Shown in pieces: positions 52,494 to 61,726 of a stretch of DNA of 64,000 nucleotides. Source of the DNA: Taklimakanibacter lacteus (GTDB taxonomy: Bacteria > Pseudomonadota > Alphaproteobacteria > Rhizobiales > Aestuariivirgaceae); the NCBI GenBank assembly GCA_003576695.1, contig QOZQ01000001.1, forward strand, positions 496,001 to 560,000, given 5' to 3'. The stretch's first letter is position 1; every line of letters begins with the position of its first letter. The notes below the pieces were generated by a model. The model was not told the DNA's origin and searched no databases. It saw only the letters and a list, made by a program, of their open reading frames with translations. The position numbers were made by a program, and so were the translations under genes.

Positions 52494-53663
52494 ATGACGC
52501 AGAGCAATTTCGGGCTCGATTTCGATCTCGACGAGACCGCCCACATGATCCGCGACACGGTGTCGAGCTTCGCGCAGGCCGAGATCGCGCCCAGGGCCGC
52601 CGAGATCGACAAGACCAACACATTCCCGCGCGACCTGTGGCCGCGCATGGGTGAGCTCGGGCTCCATGGCATCACCGTCGAGGAGGAATTCGGCGGCCTC
52701 GGCCTCGGCTATCTCGATCATGCGATCGCGGTGGAAGAGGTGAGCCGCGCTTCCGCTTCGGTGGCGCTTTCCTATGGCGCCCATTCCAATCTGTGCATCA
52801 ACCAGATCCGCCGCAATGGCACGGATGAGCAGAAGCGCCGCTATCTGCCAAAGCTCATCTCGGGCGAGCATGTCGGCGCGCTCGCCATGTCGGAGCCGGG
52901 CTCGGGCTCGGACGTGGTGTCGATGCGCACCCGGGCCGAGAAGAAGGGCTCGAAATACATCCTCAACGGCAACAAGATGTGGATCACCAATGGCCCCATC
53001 GCCGACACGCTCTTCGTCTATGCCAAGACCGACCCCGCGGCCGGGGCGAAGGGCATCACCAGTTTTCTGATCGAGAAGGGCTTCAAGGGCTTCCGCACCG
53101 CGCAGAAGCTCGACAAGCTCGGCATGCGCGGCTCCGACACCGGCGAGCTCATCTTCGAGGATTGCGAAGTGCCGGAGGAGAATGTCGTCGGCGAGGTGAA
53201 CCAGGGCGTGCGCGTGCTGATGTCGGGCCTCGACTATGAGCGCGCCGTGCTGGCGGCAGGAGCGGTCGGCATCATGCGCACCGCGCTCGATGTCGTCCTG
53301 CCCTATGTGCATGACAGGAAGCAGTTTGGCCAGCCGATCGGCACCTTCCAGCTGGTGCAGGGCAAGCTCGCCGACATGTATGTGCTGATGAATGCGGCGC
53401 GCTCCTATGTCTATACGGTGTGCAAGGCCTGCGATCGGGGCCGGGTCACGCGCGAGGACGCGGCGGGCGCCATCCTGTTCGCCGCCGAGAAGGCGACGCA
53501 AGTGGCGCTCGATGCCATCCAGCTGCTGGGCGGCAATGGCTATATCAACGACTTCCCCACCGGGCGGCTGTTGCGCGACGCCAAGCTCTATGAGATCGGC
53601 GCCGGCACCAGCGAGATCAGGCGCATGCTGATCGGCCGCGAGCTGTTCGAGAAGTCGATCTGA
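52494..53663 (+). CDS. ivd: Isovaleryl-CoA dehydrogenase
   Basis: 389 residues, normal length for an acyl-CoA dehydrogenase. FAD-binding segments [13 protein letters not shown] and [17 protein letters not shown], the loop [15 protein letters not shown] containing the base Glu typical of isovaleryl-type enzymes, and [35 protein letters not shown] are all present. It oxidises isovaleryl-CoA to 3-methylcrotonyl-CoA in leucine degradation and passes electrons to ETF. The two downstream carboxylase genes complete the next step, which supports the specific assignment. Confidence 0.94.
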   Translation: MTQSNFGLDFDLDETAHMIRDTVSSFAQAEIAPRAAEIDKTNTFPRDLWPRMGELGLHGITVEEEFGGLGLGYLDHAIAVEEVSRASASVALSYGAHSNLCINQIRRNGTDEQKRRYLPKLISGEHVGALAMSEPGSGSDVVSMRTRAEKKGSKYILNGNKMWITNGPIADTLFVYAKTDPAAGAKGITSFLIEKGFKGFRTAQKLDKLGMRGSDTGELIFEDCEVPEENVVGEVNQGVRVLMSGLDYERAVLAAGAVGIMRTALDVVLPYVHDRKQFGQPIGTFQLVQGKLADMYVLMNAARSYVYTVCKACDRGRVTREDAAGAILFAAEKATQVALDAIQLLGGNGYINDFPTGRLLRDAKLYEIGAGTSEIRRMLIGRELFEKSI

Positions 53664-53697
53664 CGATGGATGCTCTGCCACAAACACACTTCATTTT

Positions 53698-53832
53698 CCC
53701 TCCCCCTTGCGGGGAGGGATTAAGGGTGGGGGTCGGGTGGTTTCTCAAGCCTTCTCTTCTTCTACTTCGCAGGAACAAGGATTGATGGACCACCCGACCC
53801 CCACCCCAGCCCCTCCCCGCAAGGGGGAGGGG
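53698..53832. repeat. Dispersed inverted repeat, family 2
   Basis: A copy of the nested hairpin seen at 7818-7945, with arms CCCTCCCCCTTGCGGGGAGG and inner arms GGGTGGGGGTCGGGTGGT. It occupies the gap between ivd and the carboxyltransferase gene and ends 17 bp before the latter's ATG. Confidence 0.87.
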
Positions 53833-53849
53833 AAATGGACTGATCTCCA

Positions 53850-55457
53850 ATGACCGCCCTCAAAAGCGACATCGATCCTTCCTCCGACAAGTTCCGGCGC
53901 AATGAGGAGCATATGCGCGGGCTCGTCGATGACCTGCGCAAGATTTCTTCGCAGATCGTGCAGGGCGGCCCCAAGGCGTCGCGCGACAAGCATGAATCGC
54001 GTGGGAAGCTTCTCCCCCGCGAACGCGTGCTGCGCCTGCTCGATCGCGGCTCGCCTTTCCTCGAGATCGGCCATCTGGCGGCGCACAAGATGTATCACGG
54101 CGAGGTGCCGGCGGCCGGCCTCATCGCCGGCATCGGGCGCGTGTCGGGCCGCGAATGCATGATCGTCTGCAATGACGCGACGGTGAAGGGCGGCACCTAC
54201 TATCCGCTCACCGTCAAGAAGCATCTGCGCGCCCAGGAGATCGCCGAGCAGAACCGGCTGACTTGCGTCTATCTCGTCGATTCGGGCGGCGCCAATCTGC
54301 CCAACCAGGACGAAGTCTTCCCGGACCGCGATCATTTCGGCCGCATCTTCTTCAACCAGGCCAATATGTCGGCCAAGGCCATCCACCAGATCGCGGTGGT
54401 GATGGGCTCCTGTACCGCGGGCGGCGCCTATGTGCCGGCCATGGCGGATCAGAGCATCATCGTGCGCGAGCAGGGCACGATCTTCTTAGGCGGCCCGCCG
54501 TTGGTGAAAGCGGCGACGGGCGAGGTGGTGAGTGCCGAAGACCTTGGCGGCGCCGATGTACATACCAGGCTCTCCGGCGTCGCCGATCACCTTGCCCAGA
54601 ATGACGAGCATGCGCTGGAGCTGGCGCGGCGCGCCATTGCCGCGTTGCAGGTCCGCAAGCCTGCCGATGTGATCCTGCGTGAGGCGAAGCCGCCGCAATT
54701 CGATCCGTCCGAGCTCTATGGCGTCATGCCGCCGACCTCGCGCGAGCCTTTCGATGTGCGCGAGGTGATCGCCCGCATCGTCGACGGCAGCGAGCTCGAC
54801 GAGTTCAAGGCGCTCTATGGCAAGACGCTGGTCTGCGGCTTCGCCCATATCCACGGCATGCCGGTCGGCATCCTCGCCAATGACGGCATCCTGTTCTCCG
54901 AATCGGCCGTCAAAGGTGCGCATTTCATCGAGATCTGCTGCCAGCAGCGCATTCCGCTGCTCTTCCTGCAGAACATCACCGGCTTCATGGTCGGGCGCAA
55001 ATACGAGAATGAGGGTATCGCCAAGCATGGCGCCAAGCTGGTGACCGCGGTGGCGACGGCGCAGGTGCCCAAGATCACGGTGATCATCGGCGGCAGCTTC
55101 GGCGCCGGCAATTACGGCATGTGCGGGCGGGCCTATTCGCCGCGCTTCCTGTGGATGTGGCCCAATGCGCGTATCTCGGTGATGGGCGGTGAGCAGGCGG
55201 CCAATGTGCTGGCCACCGTCAAGCGCGACGGCCTCACCGCCAGGGGCGAGAAATGGAGTGCTGAGGACGAGGAAGCCTTCAAGGCGCCGATCCGCGAGCA
55301 ATATGAGCATCAGGGCCATCCCTATTACGCCTCGGCGCGTCTGTGGGATGACGGCGTGATCGACCCGGCCGAGACGCGGCGCGTGGTGGCTTTAAGCCTC
55401 TCGGCCGCGCTCAACGCGCCGATCCCCGAAACCCGCTTCGGCATATTCAGGATGTAG
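53850..55457 (+). CDS. liuB: Methylcrotonoyl-CoA carboxylase, carboxyltransferase (beta) subunit
   Basis: 535 residues, the family's usual length. Two crotonase-like halves carry [18 protein letters not shown] and [19 protein letters not shown], followed by [19 protein letters not shown]. It transfers CO2 from carboxybiotin to 3-methylcrotonyl-CoA. The start ATG has only a modest ribosome-binding site, placed within the end of a repeat. Its partner alpha subunit is encoded 200 bp downstream, and the preceding gene makes its substrate. Confidence 0.94.
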   Translation: MTALKSDIDPSSDKFRRNEEHMRGLVDDLRKISSQIVQGGPKASRDKHESRGKLLPRERVLRLLDRGSPFLEIGHLAAHKMYHGEVPAAGLIAGIGRVSGRECMIVCNDATVKGGTYYPLTVKKHLRAQEIAEQNRLTCVYLVDSGGANLPNQDEVFPDRDHFGRIFFNQANMSAKAIHQIAVVMGSCTAGGAYVPAMADQSIIVREQGTIFLGGPPLVKAATGEVVSAEDLGGADVHTRLSGVADHLAQNDEHALELARRAIAALQVRKPADVILREAKPPQFDPSELYGVMPPTSREPFDVREVIARIVDGSELDEFKALYGKTLVCGFAHIHGMPVGILANDGILFSESAVKGAHFIEICCQQRIPLLFLQNITGFMVGRKYENEGIAKHGAKLVTAVATAQVPKITVIIGGSFGAGNYGMCGRAYSPRFLWMWPNARISVMGGEQAANVLATVKRDGLTARGEKWSAEDEEAFKAPIREQYEHQGHPYYASARLWDDGVIDPAETRRVVALSLSAALNAPIPETRFGIFRM

Positions 55458-55493
55458 GGAATGCCACTCGTGTTTGCAGCCATTGCGACAACG

Positions 55494-55645
55494 CCCTCGC
55501 CCCGCTTCAGCGGGGAGAGGGTAGGGGCCCATTGCGTAGCAATGGGTAGGGTGAGGGGCTTGGTGCAGGACTTCAACAAGCCCCTCACCCCTCCCACCGC
55601 TCTGCGGTGGGTCCCTCCCTTCTCCCCACTGAAGCAGGGAGAGGG
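55494..55645. repeat. Dispersed inverted repeat, family 3
   Basis: A related copy of the element at 6524-6675: arms with CGCCCCGCTTCAGCGGGGAG and CTCCCCACTGAAGCAGGGAG, plus inner arms CCCATTGCGTAGCAATGGG and CCACCGCTCTGCGGTGG. Like its relative it lies next to the start of a biotin carboxylase-type gene, here upstream of liuD. Confidence 0.87.
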
Positions 55646-55657
55646 TTGCGAGGTTCC

Positions 55658-57637
55658 ATGCTGAAGTCCGTCCTCATTGCCAATCGCGGCGAGATCGCCT
55701 GCCGGGTCATCCGCACCGCCAAGCGCATGGGGTTGCGCACTATCGCCGTTTACTCCGATGCCGATGCGCAGGCCCTGCATGTCGCTCAGGCTGACGAGGC
55801 GGTGCGCATCGGCGGACCGTTGGCGCGCGACAGCTATCTCAAAGCGGACGCCATCATCGAGGCGGCGAAGAAGACGGGCGCCGGGGCCATTCATCCAGGC
55901 TATGGCTTCCTCTCCGAGAATGCCGCCTTTGCGCAGGCCTGTGCCGAGGCGAAGATCGTCTTTGTCGGCCCGCCGCCGTCGGCGATCCGTGCCATGGGCG
56001 GCAAGAGCGAAGCCAAGGCGTTGATGGCGAAGGCCAATGTGCCACTGGTGCCAGGCTATCATGGCGAAGACCAGGACCCGAAGGTTCTCGAGAAAGCGGC
56101 CGACAAGATCGGCTATCCCGTCCTGATCAAGGCCTCGGCCGGCGGTGGCGGCAAGGGCATGAAGGTGGCGGCCAGCAAGGCCGAATTCCGCGACCAGCTC
56201 GCTTCCGCCCAGCGCGAAGCCAAATCTTCCTTCGGCGATGACCGGGTGCTGATCGAGAAATATCTCGAGAGACCGCGCCATGTGGAGATTCAGGTCTTCG
56301 CCGACAGCCACGGCAATTGCGTCTATCTGTTCGAGCGCGACTGCTCGATCCAGCGCCGGCATCAGAAAGTCATCGAGGAAGCGCCGGCGCCCGGCATGAC
56401 GGCAGCCTTGCGCAAGCGCATGGGCGAGGCCGCGGTCACGGCGGCCAAATCCATCGGCTATGTCGGGGCCGGCACGGTCGAGTTCCTGCTTGATGAGGAT
56501 GGCTCCTTCTATTTCATGGAAATGAACACCCGTCTCCAGGTCGAGCATCCGGTGACCGAACTCATCACCGGCCTCGATCTGGTCGAATGGCAATTGCGCG
56601 TGGCTTCGGATGAGAAGCTGCCGCTCGCCCAGGACCAACTCGTCCTCAACGGCCATGCTTTCGAAGTGCGCCTCTATGCCGAGGATCCCGACCGTGATTT
56701 CCTGCCGCAAACGGGACGCATCGCGCATCTGAGGTTCCCGGCCGAGAACGGCCATGTGCGGATCGATACCGGCATCACCGAAGGCAAGGAGATCAGCACC
56801 TATTACGATCCGATGATCGCCAAGCTCATCGTGTGGGACCGCGACCGAATGTCGGCACTGGCGCAATTGCGCCGGACACTCGGTGAAACGGAGATCGGCG
56901 GGCTCATCACCAACACCGCTTTCCTGGCGAGGCTCGCCGGCAACAAGGCCTTTGCCAAGGGCGATGTCGATACCGGCTTCATCGGGCGTCATGAGAAGGA
57001 ATTGCTGCCGAGCGTTCCGGCGGCCAGCGAAGATGTGCTGCTGCTGGCGGCGACGGGCCTTCTCCTCAGCGAGCGCCAAGTCTCGCTTGGCGATCCGTGG
57101 TCCAGCTCCGATGGCTGGCGCCACTATGGCGGCGCGCACGATCATCTGAGCCTGATCGATGTCAGCGGCGGCCAGACGGCCCACAAGCTCGTATTCGACT
57201 ATGCGAAGGACGGTTTCGTCTTCCATCTCAAGAGGGCGGCCCCAATCGTCAGGGCATCCCTGTCGGTGGATGGCCGGCTCATTGCCGATATCAGCGGACG
57301 CCGCATGGCAGCAGGCTTCGCGCGCACCGGCGACGACATCGCGCTCTTCCTCGATGGCATCAGCTATCGCCTCAAGCGTGCCGGCATCGCGTTCGAAGAT
57401 GAAAGCGGCGAGGCGGCGGCGCTCAAAGTCACGGCCCCGATGCCCGGGCGCATCATCGCCGTCCATGTCGCGGCCGGAAAGATGGTCGAGAAAGGCGCTC
57501 CGCTCATCGTGCTCGAGGCGATGAAGATGGAGCATACGCTGAAGGCGGGTCACGCGGGCAAGATCGAGCATGTCGGCTGCAAGTCGGGCGACCAGATCCG
57601 GGAAGGTCAGGAACTCTTACGTTTCGCAGCGTCCTGA
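55658..57637 (+). CDS. liuD: Methylcrotonoyl-CoA carboxylase, biotin-containing (alpha) subunit
   Basis: 659 residues. An N-terminal biotin carboxylase domain (MLKSVLIANRGEIACRVIRT, SAGGGGKGMKVA, EMNTRLQVEHPVTELITGLD) is followed by a linker domain and a C-terminal biotinyl domain with VLEAMKMEHTL (Lys about 623). ATG 55658 matches the family start. The 3' end of the gene is duplicated at 59500, on the far side of a 1.9-kb island. Confidence 0.95.
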   Translation: MLKSVLIANRGEIACRVIRTAKRMGLRTIAVYSDADAQALHVAQADEAVRIGGPLARDSYLKADAIIEAAKKTGAGAIHPGYGFLSENAAFAQACAEAKIVFVGPPPSAIRAMGGKSEAKALMAKANVPLVPGYHGEDQDPKVLEKAADKIGYPVLIKASAGGGGKGMKVAASKAEFRDQLASAQREAKSSFGDDRVLIEKYLERPRHVEIQVFADSHGNCVYLFERDCSIQRRHQKVIEEAPAPGMTAALRKRMGEAAVTAAKSIGYVGAGTVEFLLDEDGSFYFMEMNTRLQVEHPVTELITGLDLVEWQLRVASDEKLPLAQDQLVLNGHAFEVRLYAEDPDRDFLPQTGRIAHLRFPAENGHVRIDTGITEGKEISTYYDPMIAKLIVWDRDRMSALAQLRRTLGETEIGGLITNTAFLARLAGNKAFAKGDVDTGFIGRHEKELLPSVPAASEDVLLLAATGLLLSERQVSLGDPWSSSDGWRHYGGAHDHLSLIDVSGGQTAHKLVFDYAKDGFVFHLKRAAPIVRASLSVDGRLIADISGRRMAAGFARTGDDIALFLDGISYRLKRAGIAFEDESGEAAALKVTAPMPGRIIAVHVAAGKMVEKGAPLIVLEAMKMEHTLKAGHAGKIEHVGCKSGDQIREGQELLRFAAS

Positions 57638-57642
57638 TCGAT
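57597..57642 (+). repeat. Direct repeat left of the 1.9-kb island (liuD 3' end)
   Basis: The last 41 bp of liuD plus 5 bp recur at 59500-59545 with 44 of 46 bases identical (core AGGTCAGGAACTCTTACG, then TTTCGCAGCGTCCTGAT). Weaker similarity continues for another 40 bp on the right of both copies, through a GCGGTGCAATGAT block. In this copy the continuation resembles a degraded 3' end of the cytochrome gene at 59545. Confidence 0.9.
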
Positions 57643-57692
57643 TCACACGCCGCGAAGCGCGGTGCAATGATGGATCTGATATTTTGCCAATG

Positions 57693-58316
57693 TCACGTCT
57701 TGGCTTCCGATTCGGGTGAACGCTCGGACTTTCGACGCTTCGTGTGCAGCAGTTGCGCCAACGCGACTTCCCTGATCCAGGATATCATCTCCATATCGGC
57801 ACCGAGCGCTTCTGCGTCATCACACCAGTCGGTATCCAGCACGCAGTCCCACTTGCGCGGCATATCAGTAGAGTCGACGAGCGCCTCCATCGCCTCGTTC
57901 ACCGCTTCGACGGAGCCTGTCTTGACGGAGAGCCGGACCAGGTTTCCCGCCGCGTCATTCACGCCCCCCTGGTTCTGGATCGACAATTCGAGGGCTTCCC
58001 TTGCGCGCAAAAGTCCCGCCTCCAGTTCATTGTTCTCAATCAATGCCCTGGACAAACCCATCAACGATATGTCATCGCGGAACTCCTGATGGTACGCCTG
58101 CGCCAACTTGACGGCAGCTGCGGTATTCTCTGCCAATCCGCACTCAGAGATAGCGCACGTATGGAGTTCGACGCGCACATTCCACTCGCTTTCGGTTGCG
58201 AGACCGGACAGCAGCATGGCTGCGCTCTTTGGCATGGTTACGCCATCGATCTCCACGACCTCAATTCTATGAGGCTCTACTTGCTTTAGCAGAGACTTGA
58301 GATCGATTCTCTCCAC
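57693..58316 (-). CDS. Hypothetical helical-repeat protein (possible immunity partner)
   Basis: 207 residues; not assigned to a known family. The sequence is mostly helical with TPR-like spacing (AENTAAAVKLAQAYHQEFRDD, ALIENNELEAGLLRAREALELS), is acidic and lacks a signal peptide, so it is probably cytosolic. The N-terminus ERIDLKSLLKQVEPHRIEVVEIDG is strand-rich. It starts 6 bp after the stop of the upstream gene, in the same direction, inside a direct-repeat-flanked lower-GC island. Position and composition fit an immunity protein for that gene's product, but this is inference. Confidence 0.6.
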   Translation of the reverse strand: MERIDLKSLLKQVEPHRIEVVEIDGVTMPKSAAMLLSGLATESEWNVRVELHTCAISECGLAENTAAAVKLAQAYHQEFRDDISLMGLSRALIENNELEAGLLRAREALELSIQNQGGVNDAAGNLVRLSVKTGSVEAVNEAMEALVDSTDMPRKWDCVLDTDWCDDAEALGADMEMISWIREVALAQLLHTKRRKSERSPESEAKT

Positions 58317-58322
58317 TCGTCG

Positions 58323-59081
58323 CTACTTTCTCTTCCATCTCTTGCGCGGCTTGGGGAATCTTATACCATCTTCATCTGGGTCGCTCCAGGGCAATATCTC
58401 GCTTTCGCCTCTCAGGCATAGGTCGCGAATTACTTTCGCGCGCTCGTGGTATTTCCTCCAAGCTTCTGGACTATAACTGTAGTTCTTATGACACTGCTCG
58501 TTGTCATGATAAAATTGGTTGTGGCAAGCGTCCTTGTCAGCTTCAGTAAGCGGTTTCCTATCTTGATTGATTAAGGGAGGAAATGAGAGATTGTCGTCGG
58601 TGGGGGAGCAATAAGGCGGGAGTAATCTTTCCCAAAAAGAGTCCCAATAGCCCTGTTGAGGAGTTGCCGCCACATTGACCGCCAATGGCCCGCCATACAT
58701 GGCTTGCGGATTTGCCACTCGTGATAAAGTGCTGGGCCCCTTCTTGAAAGCAAGCAGATCGTGGTCAGGAATGCTGCGCGCCGCCGCCATGTCGGTAGGC
58801 TCATCAGTGTCGGAGAATGCTGCCGGATCGCGGAATGGATGAGGACGAGGCCTCGGTATCAACTTGCGCGATTGACTTACGGCGCTATCGCCTGCCGTCA
58901 CCCTTAGTCGCAATGCAGGAGGAAATCCCATTCCTCCAAATGCGGGCTCGCGGTAGCTTCGGTCGCCGGATTCCGCCTTGGTTTGTGCTATACTCTGGAG
59001 GATATTACCCCCATCCTTCCTGTTCCTCGCGCGCAGCAATGCCTGCACGATTTCATGAGTCCTTTGACGATCGAGAGCCAT
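58323..59081 (-). CDS. Hypothetical protein with Cys-containing C-terminal domain (possible toxin)
   Basis: 252 residues; ATG 59081 with AAAGGA upstream. The first 165 residues are low-complexity, with proline and arginine, like a linker. The C-terminal 75 residues (DACHNQFYHDNEQCHKNYSY, AWRKYHERAKVIRDLCLRGE, ILPWSDPDEDG) show three spaced cysteines. A CxxxF/YxxDxxxC ... RxxxCLRGE pattern of this kind is familiar from C-terminal domains of secreted or polymorphic-toxin-like proteins. No export domain is visible. It may be a displaced toxin tip, or an unrelated hypothetical protein. The adjacent downstream gene could be its immunity protein. Confidence 0.5.
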   Translation of the reverse strand: MALDRQRTHEIVQALLRARNRKDGGNILQSIAQTKAESGDRSYREPAFGGMGFPPALRLRVTAGDSAVSQSRKLIPRPRPHPFRDPAAFSDTDEPTDMAAARSIPDHDLLAFKKGPSTLSRVANPQAMYGGPLAVNVAATPQQGYWDSFWERLLPPYCSPTDDNLSFPPLINQDRKPLTEADKDACHNQFYHDNEQCHKNYSYSPEAWRKYHERAKVIRDLCLRGESEILPWSDPDEDGIRFPKPRKRWKRK

Positions 59082-59499
59082 CGGTTGATCCTTTGTCGGT
59101 CTCTGGGTGGAGGCTGACGCGCGTGTGGTCAGCCTTAGGAAACTTGATGATTTGGAGGTTTCTGGTCAGAAACGAGATGAAATGCCTTGAGAGGCGTCAC
59201 CCCGAATGGCGCGCATCCCAGGTTCGCATCTCGTTCTTTTGCGTGAAGCAGGATGATGGCCGGTCGCCAGCGTCGGCTTCGGCCTTGCCATCTGCCACGG
59301 CATCGTCGGGGCGCTTGGTGGAGCGATCAGCGCGACAAGCCCCACTGAAAGCGGGTAGGCACGGCCCGATCGGCGCATTCATGTTTCAGTCCGAAATACA
59401 AACGCCCGCGGGTTTGAGCCGCGGGCGCACATCATCTGACCCTGATATTCTCCAATCCAACGCTTGCGCACGCAATGTCAAAGGCTTTTGTGGCGTGAG
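59082..59499. other. Right part of the island without a supportable gene
   Basis: Several short open frames exist on both strands, but none has a recognisable product or ribosome-binding site. A GC-rich hairpin lies at 59403-59427. The stretch may hold the remains of the mobile element that delivered the gene pair. Confidence 0.4.
59392..59427 (-). terminator. Possible minus-strand terminator
   Basis: CGCCCGCGG and CCGCGGGCG form a perfect 9-bp stem over a 7-base loop. On the minus strand it is followed by TTTGTATTT. It would end transcription from the cytochrome gene on the minus strand. The U-tract is interrupted. Confidence 0.4.
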
Positions 59500-59545
59500 T
59501 CCGGAAAGGTCAGGAACTCTTACGTTTCGCAGCGTCCTGATGGAT
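59500..59545 (+). repeat. Direct repeat right of the 1.9-kb island (copy of liuD 3' end)
   Basis: 44 of 46 bases match 57597-57642. Here the liuD end is a non-coding fragment, while the adjoining cytochrome gene end is intact. The arrangement implies that liuD and the cytochrome gene once converged directly and that the island split them with duplication of the junction. Confidence 0.9.
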
Positions 59546-60414
59546 CAAGTGCCGTGGCAGGCGGTGCAATGATCGATCGGACCGCTCTTCCTGCCCGCCA
59601 GCGCTTCGCGGCGGTGGCAATCGCTGCAGAAAGCGTGGAATAGCCGGTCGATGCGCATGCTCTCGCTGTCCGACAAAGCCTTGTGGCAGGTGAGACAGTT
59701 CTCCTTACCTGTGCGATCGGTAAAATTGTGGTGACAGGCCGTGCAGACGAAGCCCGTATGATCGCCATGGTTGAAATTGGCGTGATCTATGGGCGATGAG
59801 CGCAGCGATGCGAGCCGCAATTGCGCCATCGGCCCGGTGGCGAGGGCAGCGATGATGCCGAGCAGGACGGTGGGAAGCGCAACAAGAATGAGCTTGCGCC
59901 TTTCCGGCAAGAGGGCGGCGAACACCAGGATGAGCATTCCCGCCAGGAGGAAGCCCAAGATGGCGGCATGCGTTCCGGCGATGAAAGCGACATGCAGGGC
60001 TGCCGCGACGACGACCATGAATCCCGCAATACGGTGGAGGATCAATGATTTGGGCGAGGTGAGCGCGCGCCGCACCGCAAGTGTCGCAAAGAGCGCCAGC
60101 GCCGCCACGATGCCCGCGATGATCTCGACAGGCACAGCACCATCCAGCCAGCGCCAGAAGGATGGCTCGAAGCCTGCAACCGCAAGGACATGCAGGCTCA
60201 CCGCGACAATCGCGAATGAGCCGATGTACCGGTGCCACGACCGTCCCTTGGCATCGGGTTGAAGCATGAGAGCGCAAGCCGAGAGCAGCAGTGCCAGGAT
60301 GCCGGGGGTGCGGACCAGCCACCATGTTGCATCGGTCGGCTGAAAAGCGAGCGCGAGGAGTGCTGCCGCCAGCAGCGCGCCACCCAGACGATCGGCACCG
60401 GATATCATCCGCAT
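59545..60414 (-). CDS. Membrane-bound tetraheme c-type cytochrome
   Basis: 289 residues from the ATG at 60414; earlier starts are possible. The first 190 residues contain about six hydrophobic helices (GALLAAALLALAF, IGSFAIVAVSLHVLAVAG, VEIIAGIVAALALFATLAV, GFMVVVAAALHVAFIAG and others), like small cytochrome b-type membrane domains. The C-terminal 80 residues carry four CxxCH heme sites: CTACHH, CLTCHK, CSDCHR and CTACHG, with extra histidines as ligands in the cytochrome c3/c7 manner. It would move electrons between the membrane and periplasm. It is divergent from the amine dehydrogenase cluster, so it may take part in the same electron path, by inference. Confidence 0.8.
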   Translation of the reverse strand: MRMISGADRLGGALLAAALLALAFQPTDATWWLVRTPGILALLLSACALMLQPDAKGRSWHRYIGSFAIVAVSLHVLAVAGFEPSFWRWLDGAVPVEIIAGIVAALALFATLAVRRALTSPKSLILHRIAGFMVVVAAALHVAFIAGTHAAILGFLLAGMLILVFAALLPERRKLILVALPTVLLGIIAALATGPMAQLRLASLRSSPIDHANFNHGDHTGFVCTACHHNFTDRTGKENCLTCHKALSDSESMRIDRLFHAFCSDCHRREALAGRKSGPIDHCTACHGT

Positions 60415-60571
60415 GCTGTGTTTTTCCACCTCAATCGACCAAAGGTATCGGTTGAAAACCCGAAAAGCCTGCCGGATAGTATGATCAACAGTACGCTCCA
60501 CACCAGATCGTACATACATAGGGGCGCTTCCTCATCGACCGATGCGGGAAGCGCTCGAGAGGAGGGGAACC

Positions 60572-61726
60572 GTGCCCATGCTTCGCACCGGATTTTTCGC
60601 CTGCGCTTTTGCCGCGCTCCTTCCCTTCATCGCCTCTGCCCAGGAGCCGCTCAAACCTGAACAGATGAGCGAGGAGACGATCCCGGCGGGAACGCCGAAG
60701 CTCTTCATCGCCGATCTTGCCATCGAGCATATCGTGGATGGCCGGGTGCGCATCTTCGATGCCAACTCAATGAAGCTTCTCGGCATGGTCGGCACCGGCT
60801 TCCTCGGCCAGATCTATATTCCGCCGAAGCAGGATGTCTTCTATATCGCCACCAGCTATATCGAGAAGATCACCCGCGGCAAGCGCAGCGACTGGCTCGA
60901 GGTCTATGATTCGAACACGCTGCATCTCAAGAGCGAGATCCCGATCGCGACAACAAGGGCGCAGGCGCTGAACTACCGGCCGCTGCTGCAGGGCTCGGTC
61001 GACGGCCGCTGGATCTTCGCCCAGAATGCGACGCCCGCGACATCGATCAGCGTGGTCGACCTCAACGCCCAGAAGCAGACCGCCGAGGTCGCCAATGCCG
61101 GCTGCTATGGCATCTTTCCCGCCGCCACCAATGGCCTGCGCTTCGCCACCATGTGCGGCGACGGCACTTTCGGCAGCTATACGCTGAAGGATGACGGCTC
61201 GGCGGCGGAGCGTGCCGCGTCCGAGCCCATCTTCGATGCCGACAAGGACGCGCTCTTCATCCATGGCGAGCGCGACGCCAACAACTGGCTCTTCGTGTCC
61301 TTCACCGGCAATATCTACCTGGTCGACCTGGAGGGCGCGGCGGCGAAGCTCGTCGAAATGATCGAGATGACCAAGGGGGTCGAGGGCGACTGGCGGCCGA
61401 GCGGCTATCAGACCCATGCCTTCCACCAGAAATCGGGCGTGGTGTTCGTTCTCATGCACAAGGGCGGCACCGAGGGTTCGCACAAGAATCCGGCGGAAGA
61501 GATCTGGGCCTATGATGTGCGCAACAAGAAACTCCTGTCGCGCTCGCCCACCACCACGGCCTTCTCGGTGGCGCTCGGACAGGGTGATGATCCGGTCGTC
61601 TATGCGATCGATCTCGTCGGCCTCAAGGTCATGCGCTACACCTCCGATGCGGCCAAGGGCTATGCGCTCACCGCCGCCGGCGAGCAGAAGGCGGGCAATA
61701 CGCCGATCCAGGCCGAGACGCAGTGA
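60572..61726 (+). CDS. mauB: Amine dehydrogenase large subunit (methylamine/aromatic amine type)
   Basis: 384 residues from a GTG at 60572 after AGGAGGGG; an ATG at 60578 is equally possible. A signal peptide ends LPFIASA. Family segments include KLFIADLAIEHIVDGRVRIFD, GTGFLGQIYIPPKQDVFYIATSY, NAGCYGIFPA, and the C-terminal blocks THAFHQKSGVVFVLMHKGG, THKNPAEEIWAYDV-like SHKNPAEEIWAYD, LVGLKVMRYTSD. This is the seven-bladed propeller subunit of periplasmic tryptophan tryptophylquinone amine dehydrogenases. Genes for MauE, MauD and the TTQ subunit follow directly. Whether the substrate is methylamine or an aromatic amine cannot be told from this subunit alone. Confidence 0.93.
   Translation: MPMLRTGFFACAFAALLPFIASAQEPLKPEQMSEETIPAGTPKLFIADLAIEHIVDGRVRIFDANSMKLLGMVGTGFLGQIYIPPKQDVFYIATSYIEKITRGKRSDWLEVYDSNTLHLKSEIPIATTRAQALNYRPLLQGSVDGRWIFAQNATPATSISVVDLNAQKQTAEVANAGCYGIFPAATNGLRFATMCGDGTFGSYTLKDDGSAAERAASEPIFDADKDALFIHGERDANNWLFVSFTGNIYLVDLEGAAAKLVEMIEMTKGVEGDWRPSGYQTHAFHQKSGVVFVLMHKGGTEGSHKNPAEEIWAYDVRNKKLLSRSPTTTAFSVALGQGDDPVVYAIDLVGLKVMRYTSDAAKGYALTAAGEQKAGNTPIQAETQ

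Noticed and set aside
59166-59382. Two overlapping minus-strand open frames of 60-70 codons in the right part of the island.
   Set aside because: Neither has a ribosome-binding site or familiar sequence, and both are short enough to be chance at this GC content.
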